Positions 1-8,180 of a stretch of DNA of 43,145 nucleotides are shown one piece after another. Position 1 is the stretch's first letter, and every line of letters starts with the position of its first letter. The stretch covers positions 1-43,145 of the forward strand of contig NZGD01000311.1 in NCBI GenBank assembly GCA_002690925.1. The letters are read 5' to 3'. The translations under genes were made by a program, and so were the position numbers. The stretch comes from Rhodopirellula sp. Its GTDB lineage: Bacteria > Planctomycetota > Planctomycetia > Pirellulales > Pirellulaceae. The notes under the pieces were generated by a model. That model saw only the letters and a list, made by a program, of their open reading frames with translations, was not told the origin of the DNA and searched no databases.

Positions 1-82
1 CCTTCTTGCCCTTACCGAGTTCCACGTCTGCTTTACGCAGTTTGGCAACAATCTGATCCACTGTGTGACGTTTCTGAGGCAT
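1..82 (-). CDS. IS3-family transposase OrfA, N-terminal part (partial)
   Basis: This is the first 27 codons of an IS3 OrfA, starting at the ATG on 82-80 and running off the window. The residues MPQKRHTVDQIVAKLRKADV are the standard start of the OrfA helix-turn-helix protein, which binds the IS ends and is joined to OrfB by frameshifting to make the active transposase. It is nearly the same as the OrfA at 3705, so both come from the same element. Whether this copy is intact cannot be judged here. Confidence 0.75.
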   Translation of the reverse strand, partial: MPQKRHTVDQIVAKLRKADVELGKGKK

Positions 83-158
83 TCTGAAAGTCCTTTCCGA
101 GCGGTACGCCCGAGCAAGAGTCTCTCACTCACAATGGTGCAATTCTATGGGGGGGGGA
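1..158 (-). mobile_element. IS3-family element, left end, cut by window edge
   Basis: The window opens inside an IS3-family insertion sequence read on the minus strand. It holds the start of orfA (1-82) and the element's outer end. The terminal stretch GAGTCTCTCACTCACAAT (118-135) and the following GGTGCAATTCTATGG recur, with small changes, at about 3740-3765, 24265-24290 and 24510-24542, always just upstream of a MPRK/MPQK-type orfA start. That shared block marks the left end of the element. A run of nine G (149-157) lies exactly at the outer edge. Confidence 0.75.
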
Positions 159-243
159 AGTCAAGCGGGTTCACGCCTCTTGCCCTGAAGTCCTACTCCG
201 CTTCGAGCCTCTTTCGCGACGACGCCGTTTACGACTTCCGCCC

Positions 244-2013
244 CTACGAGACCGTCCAAACATATGCACCAATGATCGCGCCTACCAATAGCCATGCAAT
301 GGCAAATCCGATAACCGAAGTCCTCGAGGGAACTGGTATTTCCAAACCGCCTGCGGTTAGCAACATCCGGCGATCAATCGGTGGCGTCTCTCTCGGCAAT
401 GTGCATGGCTGCAACACTTTCTCGCCAGCTTGTACCGGAGTGCGACTCAGCTGATAGAAACGCTTTAGCTTAATCGGATCCACTGCAGGTGTTACAAGAC
501 TGACCGCGACACCGACCACCGAAGCTATTGAGCTGTAAAAGAGAATCTGCCACGGCAGATAGACAACAGGCGTTTCGCCTTCAGTCCAAAGTAAGCGAAG
601 TGATTCAGCGGCAGGTATCCCCTGCAACCACTGAATGAACCATGGTTGTGTCGAAACCCACCACGCGGCGAAGCCGGTCAGGCTGGTTGCCCAGGCCCCC
701 GCAACCGTCATCCGCCGCCAAAACAGACCAATCCAAAAGACAAGCCCCATCATCGGGGCAATCATGAACCAGATTTCCAACGCTTTAACCACGCTTGGCA
801 CCCAAAATGCAAAGGCGACTCCCCCGGCGACGACGACCACCGAAGCCAGACGACCGACCCATATGCAGTGCCTATTGGAAACCTCCATACGAAGCAGCCT
901 GTAGATGTTCTCAGTGAATAAGGCAGCGCTGCTGATCATGAACGAGTCGCATGAACTCATTACTCCGGCCAACAATGCGGCCAAGAACAAGCCGAGTAGT
1001 CCGGGCGTTAGCCGAGGCAAGAAGGTGTATGCTACTTCACCGTAGATGCCATCAGCCGTGCGTTTGAGCGATTCAGTATCGAGTTGCGAGTGAGCATTGC
1101 CGTTTTGGATATACCACGCAACAGCGGCGATCGCCGTGATCGACCAAGCCGCTGTACACAGTCGTTTGATCAGATTTCCGCCCACGATGCCGACTCGACC
1201 TTCCCATTCGGTCTTGCCAGCCGCGCAAACGCCCATGATGAACGGCTGAGCCACAATACCCACCAAAGCCTGAAACGACATCATGATGATGAAGAACCAT
1301 GAGATCTTGCCAGGTGCGACCAGTGAAAGCATTGCATCGTTACTGATTGTTTCCCGAACACCATTCATGCCGCCGACTTCCCACAAGATGAACGGCAACA
1401 GCATGAAAGAGAACACGATGGTCAGAATGCCCTGAATGTAGTCCGTCACAATCGCCGCGCCTAAACCACCGGCTGCACCATAGATAACGAACATCAAAGT
1501 CAACACAAAGATCGCAACATCAGCATCGATCAGGCCACCCGTTCCTGCATACACCAAAGCACTGGCACCTTTGAGCATCAGACCAATCTTGATGCACATG
1601 CTGGCAATACCAACGATGGCGAAAAGAATCGCCACACTCCGGTCGTACCGCAGCTCGTAAACGTCAGCCGTGGTAATCGCACGAAACCGCCGAAAGATTG
1701 GGGCAATGAGCCAATAAAACGGTGTCACGAACAGCCAGAGCCATTGGTACCAGATCCCGCTCAGTCCAGTGCGAAACGTGGCCGAGGAAACCGTCACTGC
1801 TTGGTCAGAGGCTGTCCCAGTTCCAAAGGCGTGCATCATCATCATGCCCTTGCCGAACTTCCGAGGCATGAAGAAATCATCGAGCCCGGTTAAGCGCCGC
1901 CCCATCCACACTCCCATGATGGTAATGCCAATCAAGTAAAGCATGACCACCAATCCATCGATCGGGTGCAGACCCGCCGTCACTGCACTAGGCAATGTCG
2001 CTTCCGACAGCAT
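244..2013 (-). CDS. Sodium:solute symporter (SSS family)
   Basis: A 589-residue integral membrane protein of the SSS (PutP/SGLT) family, which couples Na+ influx to uptake of sugars, sialic acids, carboxylates or similar solutes. About 13-14 hydrophobic helices can be followed along the sequence. Early family hallmarks are a first helix at about 20-37, the segment GRRLTGLDDFFMPRK near 38-52 and a Ser/Thr-rich TM1 loop (TASDQAVTVSSATFRTG). The later segment LAGVMSSCDSFMISSAALFTENIY matches the family signature. Its ATG overlaps the stop of the upstream dehydrogenase (TAATG at 2011-2015), so the two are translationally coupled and probably act on one substrate. The substrate cannot be read from sequence; a hydroxy-acid or sugar-acid is a guess from the neighbour. 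Family assignment is secure. Confidence 0.9.
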   Translation of the reverse strand: MLSEATLPSAVTAGLHPIDGLVVMLYLIGITIMGVWMGRRLTGLDDFFMPRKFGKGMMMMHAFGTGTASDQAVTVSSATFRTGLSGIWYQWLWLFVTPFYWLIAPIFRRFRAITTADVYELRYDRSVAILFAIVGIASMCIKIGLMLKGASALVYAGTGGLIDADVAIFVLTLMFVIYGAAGGLGAAIVTDYIQGILTIVFSFMLLPFILWEVGGMNGVRETISNDAMLSLVAPGKISWFFIIMMSFQALVGIVAQPFIMGVCAAGKTEWEGRVGIVGGNLIKRLCTAAWSITAIAAVAWYIQNGNAHSQLDTESLKRTADGIYGEVAYTFLPRLTPGLLGLFLAALLAGVMSSCDSFMISSAALFTENIYRLLRMEVSNRHCIWVGRLASVVVVAGGVAFAFWVPSVVKALEIWFMIAPMMGLVFWIGLFWRRMTVAGAWATSLTGFAAWWVSTQPWFIQWLQGIPAAESLRLLWTEGETPVVYLPWQILFYSSIASVVGVAVSLVTPAVDPIKLKRFYQLSRTPVQAGEKVLQPCTLPRETPPIDRRMLLTAGGLEIPVPSRTSVIGFAIAWLLVGAIIGAYVWTVS

Positions 2014-2894
2014 TACAACTCTTCCGTTCTTCTTGAATGCAGGAACGCTTCAATCACCGCACTGTTGTCTGCATCACCAAAGCCCAACGCCTCAGCCTGC
2101 TCAAGAAGCACTTTATGAACTTGACTCAGTTGCGTATTGGTCCCAGCACGCTCAGCTTCGGCAAGGATCAGCCGCACGTCTCTGAGGTGCTGAGAAAGTC
2201 TGGCCTGAAGTCCATAGTCTCTCTCCACCATCCGTCGTCCTTTGGTTTCCATCACACCCGATTGAGCTGGGGTCTGCTTCAGAATCTCCAAGGTTACCTC
2301 TTGATCGAATCCGAGCGATTCCGCAAACACCAATCCTTCCGCCAGTACTGCTCGATGCAGCCCGAGCACGAGGTTGTGAACCAACTTAAAACGGGAAGCT
2401 GCGCCAACCGGTCCAAGATGAAAGTGCTTTGATGTGATTGTCGCCAGCAACGGCTTCACACTTTCGACAACATCGACGTCTCCACCTAAGAACAGAGCAA
2501 CTTCCCCCGTGGTGACCTGAGCACTCGATCCCGCTACCGTCGTCTCAAGATAGGACACTCCAAGTTCCGCAAGCGATTTGCCCACAGCAACCACCTGCTG
2601 AGGATCGCCTGTCGTTGTGTCGACAACAATCTGACTTGGCTTAAAGTCAGTGCGAAGGTGCCGCGTTAAAGAAAGCACTTCGTCACTGGATGGCAAAGAA
2701 AGAAACAGCACGTCGCAGCTCTGAACCACTTCCGCTGCGCTATCGCACGCGATACCGCCACTCCGGCTCAAGGCCTCTAGTTGTCCTTCGCTCGTGTCGA
2801 ATCCGTGGACACTAAGCCCACTGTTTAACAACCGGTTCGCGAGCGCTGAGCCCAGCAATCCGACACCAATGAGTCCAACGGACTTCGTCTTCAT
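2013..2894 (-). CDS. NAD(P)-dependent beta-hydroxyacid dehydrogenase
   Basis: A protein of the 3-hydroxyisobutyrate / tartronate-semialdehyde reductase family, which oxidises beta-hydroxy acids with NAD(P). The N-terminal Rossmann motif is GLIGVGLLGSA (GxGxxG), followed by the conserved DTTTGDP segment. The substrate-binding loop TVAGSSAQVTTGEVALFLGGD stands for the usual APVSGG..GA..GTL. The catalytic-lysine helix is GPVGAASRFKLVHNLVLG, where the Lys and Asn match the family. I prefer the ATG at 2894-2892; an in-frame TTG at 2909 would add five residues. The stop overlaps the symporter start by one base, forming an uptake-plus-oxidation unit. The pair is flanked by two same-orientation IS3 relics. 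Confidence 0.88.
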   Translation of the reverse strand: MKTKSVGLIGVGLLGSALANRLLNSGLSVHGFDTSEGQLEALSRSGGIACDSAAEVVQSCDVLFLSLPSSDEVLSLTRHLRTDFKPSQIVVDTTTGDPQQVVAVGKSLAELGVSYLETTVAGSSAQVTTGEVALFLGGDVDVVESVKPLLATITSKHFHLGPVGAASRFKLVHNLVLGLHRAVLAEGLVFAESLGFDQEVTLEILKQTPAQSGVMETKGRRMVERDYGLQARLSQHLRDVRLILAEAERAGTNTQLSQVHKVLLEQAEALGFGDADNSAVIEAFLHSRRTEEL

Positions 2895-2987
2895 GGTTCT
2901 ATCTGGCAACGATTGGACATATTTGTTCTTGAATAGCGATTGCTGGCAGTCCCTAGGCTTTCGCGACCAACTTGAATTGCTGTTATT

Positions 2988-3428
2988 TCAAGTGATAACG
3001 TAGCTGTTAGCGTTGGTAGTTGCAAATGACCTTGGTAGCGGAGTGCCATTCAATGCATAGCAGAACTCACCAAGAGTTTCGAGAAGCGAAGTGCAATACA
3101 GCCGAAAGTCTCTAGGGCTTCCACCACCATCACGATTTCGGACTTGCATATGCTCTCGCTTCCAAAATCGATGGACACGTTTCTCGTTCACCGTCCAACC
3201 TCGCTGCATCAGCAATCGATAAATGCGTCCCGCCCCAAAGCAAAGACGTTGACGAAGCAGGAAACGCATCTCACGCAGTAGACCCCGTTCATCGTCCGCC
3301 CGACAAGACTGATATCGGTGGGTGTGGCGTGGTTGACTGAAAACGCAGCAGGAACGAAGCTCCGAGACTCTTTCTGACCCCAAACGGCTACGCAGGCTAG
3401 ATACTGTGCGGCGACGGCGTTCAGGGCT
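2988..3428 (-). pseudogene. IS3-family OrfB, N-terminal fragment
   Basis: This frame reads SPERRRRTVSSLRSR right after the OrfA end and continues into the OrfB HTH_21 region (GRIYRLLMQRGWTVNEKRVH, then RFWKREHMQV). In an intact IS3 OrfB this is followed by a DDE integrase domain of about 170 residues. Here similarity fades after about residue 115 and the frame stops at 2988, so the catalytic core is absent. It is a non-functional remnant. Confidence 0.75.
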
Positions 3429-3705
3429 TACCAGTTTCCCTTGGCAGCCTCCTTGAGAGTCTCCATATCAAGAGCCTGCTCAGGACCATCTTATCCAGCC
3501 GTGCATTCTCTTTCTGCCGAGCTTTCAGTTGCTTGGCCATCTCCGGCTTCATGCCACCATACTTTTGACGCGAGCGGTAATACGTCTGCACGGCGACTTC
3601 CAGCCACTTGCAAATTTCTGGCACCTTCTTGCCCTTACCACGTTCCACATCGACTTTATGCAGCTTGGCAACGATCTGATCCACTGCGTGTCGTTTCCGA
3701 GGCAT
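3428..3705 (-). pseudogene. IS3-family OrfA, frameshifted
   Basis: It begins MPRKRHAVDQIVAKLHKVDV and continues through the normal OrfA helix-turn-helix and leucine-rich helix (VQTYYRSRQKYGG, KARQKENARLDKMV). Directly after KMV the frame is lost. Adding one G between 3483 and 3484 restores the family C-terminus AEQALDMETLKEAAKGNW and its stop (3428-3430). The reading frame is therefore broken by a one-base deletion. In the current frame it runs on to a stop at 3421. Confidence 0.8.
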
Positions 3706-3765
3706 TCTGAAAGGCCTTTCCGAGCGATACGCTCGAGCAAGATTCTCTCACTCATAATGGTGGGA

Positions 3766-4262
3766 TTCTATGAGGGCAGGTCCGTTCAGACCTTTGAGAT
3801 GCTTCAGTCCAGCGGCGGTGATTCGCGTGCTGACGAAAATGGAGCGGGTAACTCGCCCTTCCATATCACGGGTGATCGTCATCGAAATCTTCGAACGCGG
3901 CGACTAAAGCCTGGGTGTCGCCTGAAGCTATGGTTTGATCGACTGCTGGCACAACGATTGACCTGCACCCAACCAAAGCGATCAGCGAAAGCGTTGGCAA
4001 CGGGAGTCTCATCGTTTTATCCGTTTGGCGTTAGTCGTGCTGCCGAAAAGATAGAGCCGATTGAGGCACAGGAATAATGACTATTCCCGATCTTTGCACC
4101 ATTGCGGATAAGAAAAAAACAAATTGTCGTATTCCGCCAGACCATTCCAAAAACCGCCTCCGAAACACTACGATACCTGACTGGGCTCGCCGGCTCCCCG
4201 GCTGCTCGGCAATTCATCTCAGGCAATTCATCTCAGACGCTGAGCCAAGCGACGAAATTTAT
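3766..4262. other. Non-coding stretch upstream of sulfatases
   Basis: No gene with support was seen. The reading frame of the first sulfatase stays open back to 4077, but that extension (rich in Arg, Asn and Lys, before the signal peptide) does not look coding. The promoter for the sulfatase pair should lie here; I could not name convincing -35/-10 boxes. Confidence 0.4.
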
Positions 4263-6218
4263 ATGAACACACAACGGACATCAATCTTACTCATCGTCCT
4301 CCTCGCGATTTCCTTTTCGGCGAACACCGCGACTGGTGCCGAACCCGCTCGCAAACCCAACGTCGTGCTGATTCTTGCCGACGATCTTGGTTGGAGTGAC
4401 ACAACGCTTTTTGGTACGACGCAGTTCTATCAAACGCCGAACATTGAACGCCTGGCGGCGCGCGGGATGACGTTCAGGCGAGCTTACTCGGCAAGTCCGC
4501 TTTGTTCACCAACGCGGGCCAGCGTGCTGACCGGACTGAGTCCCGCGCGACACGGCATTACTTCTCCAAGTTGTCACCTGCCAGCGGTTACCCTGAAAGC
4601 GACGCCCAAAACGACCGGTCCACCCGACGCCAAAGCAACCGTGCTTACATCAGTCTCACGGCTCGATACCAAGCATTACACGCTGGCGGACACCTTGAAA
4701 GACAACGGATACGCGACCGGTCATTTCGGCAAATGGCATCTCGGTGCAGAACCGTATTCGCCACTACAGCATGGATTCGATGTTGACGTGCCGCATCATC
4801 CCGGACCGGGACCGGCGGGAAGTTATGTGGCGCCGTGGAAGTTCAAAGATTTCGATCACGATCCAGATATTCCCAATGAACACATTGAAGATCGTATGGC
4901 AAAGGAAGCTGTCGCCTTTTTGGAAAAGCATCGCGATAAACCATTCTTCCTGAATTACTGGATGTTCAGTGTTCATGCTCCGTTCGATGCAAAGGGAACT
5001 TTGATCGACAAGTACCAAAAACTGGTTGATCAGAAGAATCCCCAACGAAGCCCAACGTACGCCGCCATGATCGAGAGCATGGACGACGCAGTCGGCACGC
5101 TGCTTGACACGCTTGACCGACTCGAGCTTGCCGACGACACAATCATCGTGTTTGCTTCCGACAATGGCGGAAACATGTACAACCAGGTCGACGGGACAAC
5201 ACCCACCAGCAATGCACCGTTACGCGGAGGAAAAGCGACAATGTGGGAAGGCGGGGTTCGAGGTCCGGCGATCATCGTCTATCCCGAAGATGTTCAAGCT
5301 GGTAGTCGCAGCAATGAAATCATTCAGAGTTGCGATTTCTATCCGACGCTGCTGCAACTGCTCGACATCCAGACTCAGCAGGCGTTCGATGGCATCAGCA
5401 TTGTGCCGGCTCTTCAAGGCGGGAAGCTGCAGCGGAAGGCCATCTTCACCTACTTCCCCCACCAAACGCGTGTGCCAGACTGGCTGCCGCCTTCGGTCAG
5501 CGTTCACGCCGGAGACTGGAAACTGATCCGGGTCTTTCATGGCGAAGCGTCTGGCAAGCACAGCTACAGTCTTTTCAATCTGAAAAGTGACATTGGCGAA
5601 GGTACGAATCTTGCGGCTGAAAATCCCGAGCGAGTGGAGGAACTCGACAAGCTGATCAGTCAGTTTCTGGCAGAAACGAGTGCCGTCGTTCCGCTGCCGA
5701 ATCCGCGATTCGATCCCACCCAATACGACCCGAAGATGATCGGCAAGGCAAGCCCCAAATCGACCCGCAGGCCGAGTGGTCCGGGATCAAAAAAGCCGCA
5801 ACGGAATCTCAAACCGGTCGCCGGCTGGCAATCGGGCGGGACGTGCAACCTCGCATTGAAGGACGCTTCATTGATCGTCACCAGCAACGGAAAAGATCCG
5901 CACATGAGCTACAAACTTCCGAACGAACTGACTGAGAAGGAACTCGTGTTGAAGGTCACGATGGCGTCCAATTCCAGAGGTCCCGGGCAGGTTTTCTGGC
6001 AGGAGAAAGGCATCACCCCGATTTTCGTTCGTGACCGCAGCCGCAGTTTCAACGTTCAGCACGACGGCAAACCACACGAGTACAGCGTTTCCTGGTCTGC
6101 AACGAATCCTGTCGTCGCTGTGCGTATCGATCCTTCAAATGCGTCCGGAAAGATTACGATCTCTCGAATCCGACTGATCGACGCAGATGGCAATGAGGTT
6201 TATCGATGGAAATTCTAA
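4263..6218 (+). CDS. Secreted formylglycine sulfatase with C-terminal beta domain
   Basis: A 651-residue type I sulfatase (alkaline phosphatase superfamily, SulfAtlas S1 type) that hydrolyses sulfate esters, probably on algal or other marine polysaccharides. The chosen ATG at 4263 gives a clean signal peptide (MNTQRTSILLIVLLAISFSA, cleavage near TGA-EP). Metal-site Asp40 and Asp41 lie in VLILADDLGWSD. The formylglycine motif is CSPTRASVLTG, with Cys81 as the residue converted by the maturase. GKWHLG and the SDNGG segment supply further active-site residues. After the usual sulfatase fold there is a Pro/Ser/Lys linker (near RRPSGPGSKKPQ) and an extra all-beta segment of about 115 residues, possibly carbohydrate-binding. 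It stands 68 bp upstream of a second sulfatase, probably in one transcript. Confidence 0.93.
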   Translation: MNTQRTSILLIVLLAISFSANTATGAEPARKPNVVLILADDLGWSDTTLFGTTQFYQTPNIERLAARGMTFRRAYSASPLCSPTRASVLTGLSPARHGITSPSCHLPAVTLKATPKTTGPPDAKATVLTSVSRLDTKHYTLADTLKDNGYATGHFGKWHLGAEPYSPLQHGFDVDVPHHPGPGPAGSYVAPWKFKDFDHDPDIPNEHIEDRMAKEAVAFLEKHRDKPFFLNYWMFSVHAPFDAKGTLIDKYQKLVDQKNPQRSPTYAAMIESMDDAVGTLLDTLDRLELADDTIIVFASDNGGNMYNQVDGTTPTSNAPLRGGKATMWEGGVRGPAIIVYPEDVQAGSRSNEIIQSCDFYPTLLQLLDIQTQQAFDGISIVPALQGGKLQRKAIFTYFPHQTRVPDWLPPSVSVHAGDWKLIRVFHGEASGKHSYSLFNLKSDIGEGTNLAAENPERVEELDKLISQFLAETSAVVPLPNPRFDPTQYDPKMIGKASPKSTRRPSGPGSKKPQRNLKPVAGWQSGGTCNLALKDASLIVTSNGKDPHMSYKLPNELTEKELVLKVTMASNSRGPGQVFWQEKGITPIFVRDRSRSFNVQHDGKPHEYSVSWSATNPVVAVRIDPSNASGKITISRIRLIDADGNEVYRWKF

Positions 6219-6286
6219 GTCGGATACACACCATTGAACTTCCCACGGGAGCTGCTGGTGAAAGTGATCAACTCAGGGATCAAACA

Positions 6287-7738
6287 ATGTGTCAATTCAC
6301 TAAACCCATCGCGCTATTGATCTTTCTGCTCGTGACGAGCGTTGGCCAGGCGGAAGATCGTCCCAATATCATCGTGTTCTACACGGACGACCACGGTCAC
6401 GCAGATCTATCATGCCAGGGAGTGCTTGATGACATCAGGACGCCAAATGTTGATGCTCTCGCGAAAAGCGGCGTGCTGGCGCGAAACGGCTACAGCACCG
6501 CCCCACAGTGTGTTCCGTCACGTGCCGGATTGATGGTTGGAAAATTCCAGTCGCGATTCGGCGTGGAAACGAATGGCAATTCGCTGGATGGCTTCAACAC
6601 AGAACAGACGATCGCCGAGCGTCTGCAAAAAGCTGGCTACATTACAGCGCAGTTTGGCAAATGGCATCTTGGGCCAACGCCGAAGATCACAGACCACGGC
6701 TTCAGGCACATTTACGCGCAAAACAGCGGAGGCAATTTCGCGGCGAACATCAAGCTTGATGGCAGTGACCAGAAGATGCAGACAGTCAAGCCAACGAGGT
6801 ACCACATTGATGGATGCAGCAAAGCGGCCGCCTCGATCATTGAGCGTTACAAAGATCAGCCTTTGTTTCTGTATGTCGCATACCGCGCGCCTCATGTTCC
6901 ACTCGACGCTCCGAGGAAGTATCTCAACCGATTCCCAGGAAACATGCCTGAGCGACGTCGGAAGGCGTTGGCGATGCTGTCCGCTGTTGACGACGGTGTT
7001 GGGCTCATCACGCAGACGTTGGCAAAGCATCAGCTTACTGAGAAGACGCTGATTTTCTACATTGGCGACAACGGGGCTCCACTGAAGATCCACAAGCTTG
7101 ACGCACCTGGTGGCGGCCCGGGCTGGGATGGTTCACTCAACAATCCGCTCAACGGCGAAAAAGGCATGCTAGCCGAAGGTGGGATGCACGTTCCTTTCAT
7201 CGTGTCGTGGCCGGGAACAATTCCTGCCGGACAGCTTTACGCCCATCCGATCAGCGCGTTGGACGTTGCGGCGACTGCTGCGGATCTTGCAGGCATCAAG
7301 TCACAACCGGGGGATTTCGACGGTGTGAACCTGGTGCCATTCCTGAATGGAGAAAACACGGCGGCTCCTCATGAATTCCTGACTTGGCGTTGGGGCGGGC
7401 AATCGGCAATTCGCGAAGGGAAGTGGAAGTTCCTGAAAGGCGGCGATCGCGAGTACCTGTACGATCTGGATGCTGACATCGAAGAGAAGAACAGTCTCCT
7501 GAAGCAACATCCCGAGATTGCATCACGACTGCGATCAAAGCTTGTCGACTGGGCCACGGAACTCAAACCGCCCGGGCTCGACTCGGCCAACCTGTCAACG
7601 GCGGCAAAGAAATACTTTGACTTTTACCTCGATGGGAAACCACTGAAACAAACCCGAGCCGAAGCATTGGAACAACTAATTCAAAGCAACCAGAAGCGAA
7701 AGAAACAACGCCAAAGAAAACCAGACAGTGAGAATTAG
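6287..7738 (+). CDS. Secreted formylglycine sulfatase
   Basis: A 483-residue type I sulfatase. The ATG at 6287 gives a signal peptide (MCQFTKPIALLIFLLVTSVG, cleavage near QA-ED); the frame is also open upstream into the end of the preceding gene, but that start would bury the signal. Metal residues Asp34/Asp35 lie in FYTDDHG. The formylglycine motif is CVPSRAGLMVG with Cys75, a C-x-P-S-R form unlike the C-x-P-T-R form of the neighbour. GKWHLG and GDNGAP complete the active-site pattern. The C-terminus is very basic (QKRKKQRQRKPDSEN). The different core around the active site suggests a substrate or linkage different from the first sulfatase. No maturase (FGE or anSME) gene is present in the window. 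Confidence 0.92.
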   Translation: MCQFTKPIALLIFLLVTSVGQAEDRPNIIVFYTDDHGHADLSCQGVLDDIRTPNVDALAKSGVLARNGYSTAPQCVPSRAGLMVGKFQSRFGVETNGNSLDGFNTEQTIAERLQKAGYITAQFGKWHLGPTPKITDHGFRHIYAQNSGGNFAANIKLDGSDQKMQTVKPTRYHIDGCSKAAASIIERYKDQPLFLYVAYRAPHVPLDAPRKYLNRFPGNMPERRRKALAMLSAVDDGVGLITQTLAKHQLTEKTLIFYIGDNGAPLKIHKLDAPGGGPGWDGSLNNPLNGEKGMLAEGGMHVPFIVSWPGTIPAGQLYAHPISALDVAATAADLAGIKSQPGDFDGVNLVPFLNGENTAAPHEFLTWRWGGQSAIREGKWKFLKGGDREYLYDLDADIEEKNSLLKQHPEIASRLRSKLVDWATELKPPGLDSANLSTAAKKYFDFYLDGKPLKQTRAEALEQLIQSNQKRKKQRQRKPDSEN

Positions 7739-8180
7739 AGCACGAGCAACGAGATCATCGACGAATCAAAATGACCTTGCCTGCCAAACAACGCAAAGAC
7801 CTAGACACACTCCAGTACTGCTTGTGCCGCGGCAACTTGAATCTGGATGCGGTCGAGGGGGTATTGAGATGCGACCCGTGAGCAGCCGTGTTGCCACACT
7901 CACTCAAAATTACTTACCCCGCTAAATTGCAACGAGCAAATTAGCTACGCCCACTTTGCAAAGCGAAAATGGTTATCACGCGAGAGACTTGGTTACTTGA
8001 TGCCGAAGATTAACAGATCGACGCCCCCTTGAGTCCTGAACAACAAACGCTTCTCGCACTTCGTGACCTTGCCCATTTCTTCCAGCCTCAGAGCGGTATC
8101 AGGAACGGGCCATTCAGACCTGCCCCCATTTCATTGGAAGATTTCTCTGCCTTGCAGCACACAGCGGGCAAGTGAGCTGA
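7739..8180. other. Intergenic, between convergent genes
   Basis: It separates the plus-strand sulfatase pair from the minus-strand MsrBA gene. Short open stretches occur but none has start, length and composition that convince. No clear terminator hairpin was seen. Confidence 0.4.

Larger units (their letters stand above)
2988..3765 (-). mobile_element. Degenerate IS3-family element
   Basis: The remains of an IS3-family insertion sequence on the minus strand. The left end (about 3706-3765) shares its terminal sequence with the copy at the window start. It is followed by a frameshifted orfA and the N-terminal third of orfB. The DDE integrase core and the right inverted repeat are missing, so this copy cannot move by itself. 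It lies 94 bp upstream of the dehydrogenase start. Confidence 0.8.

Noticed and set aside
149..157. Run of nine G as a phase-variable tract
   Set aside because: It lies at an IS edge outside any reading frame or recognisable promoter.
4077..4262. Upstream extension of the first sulfatase frame
   Set aside because: It would place 62 non-hydrophobic residues before a clear signal peptide; the ATG at 4263 is the better start.
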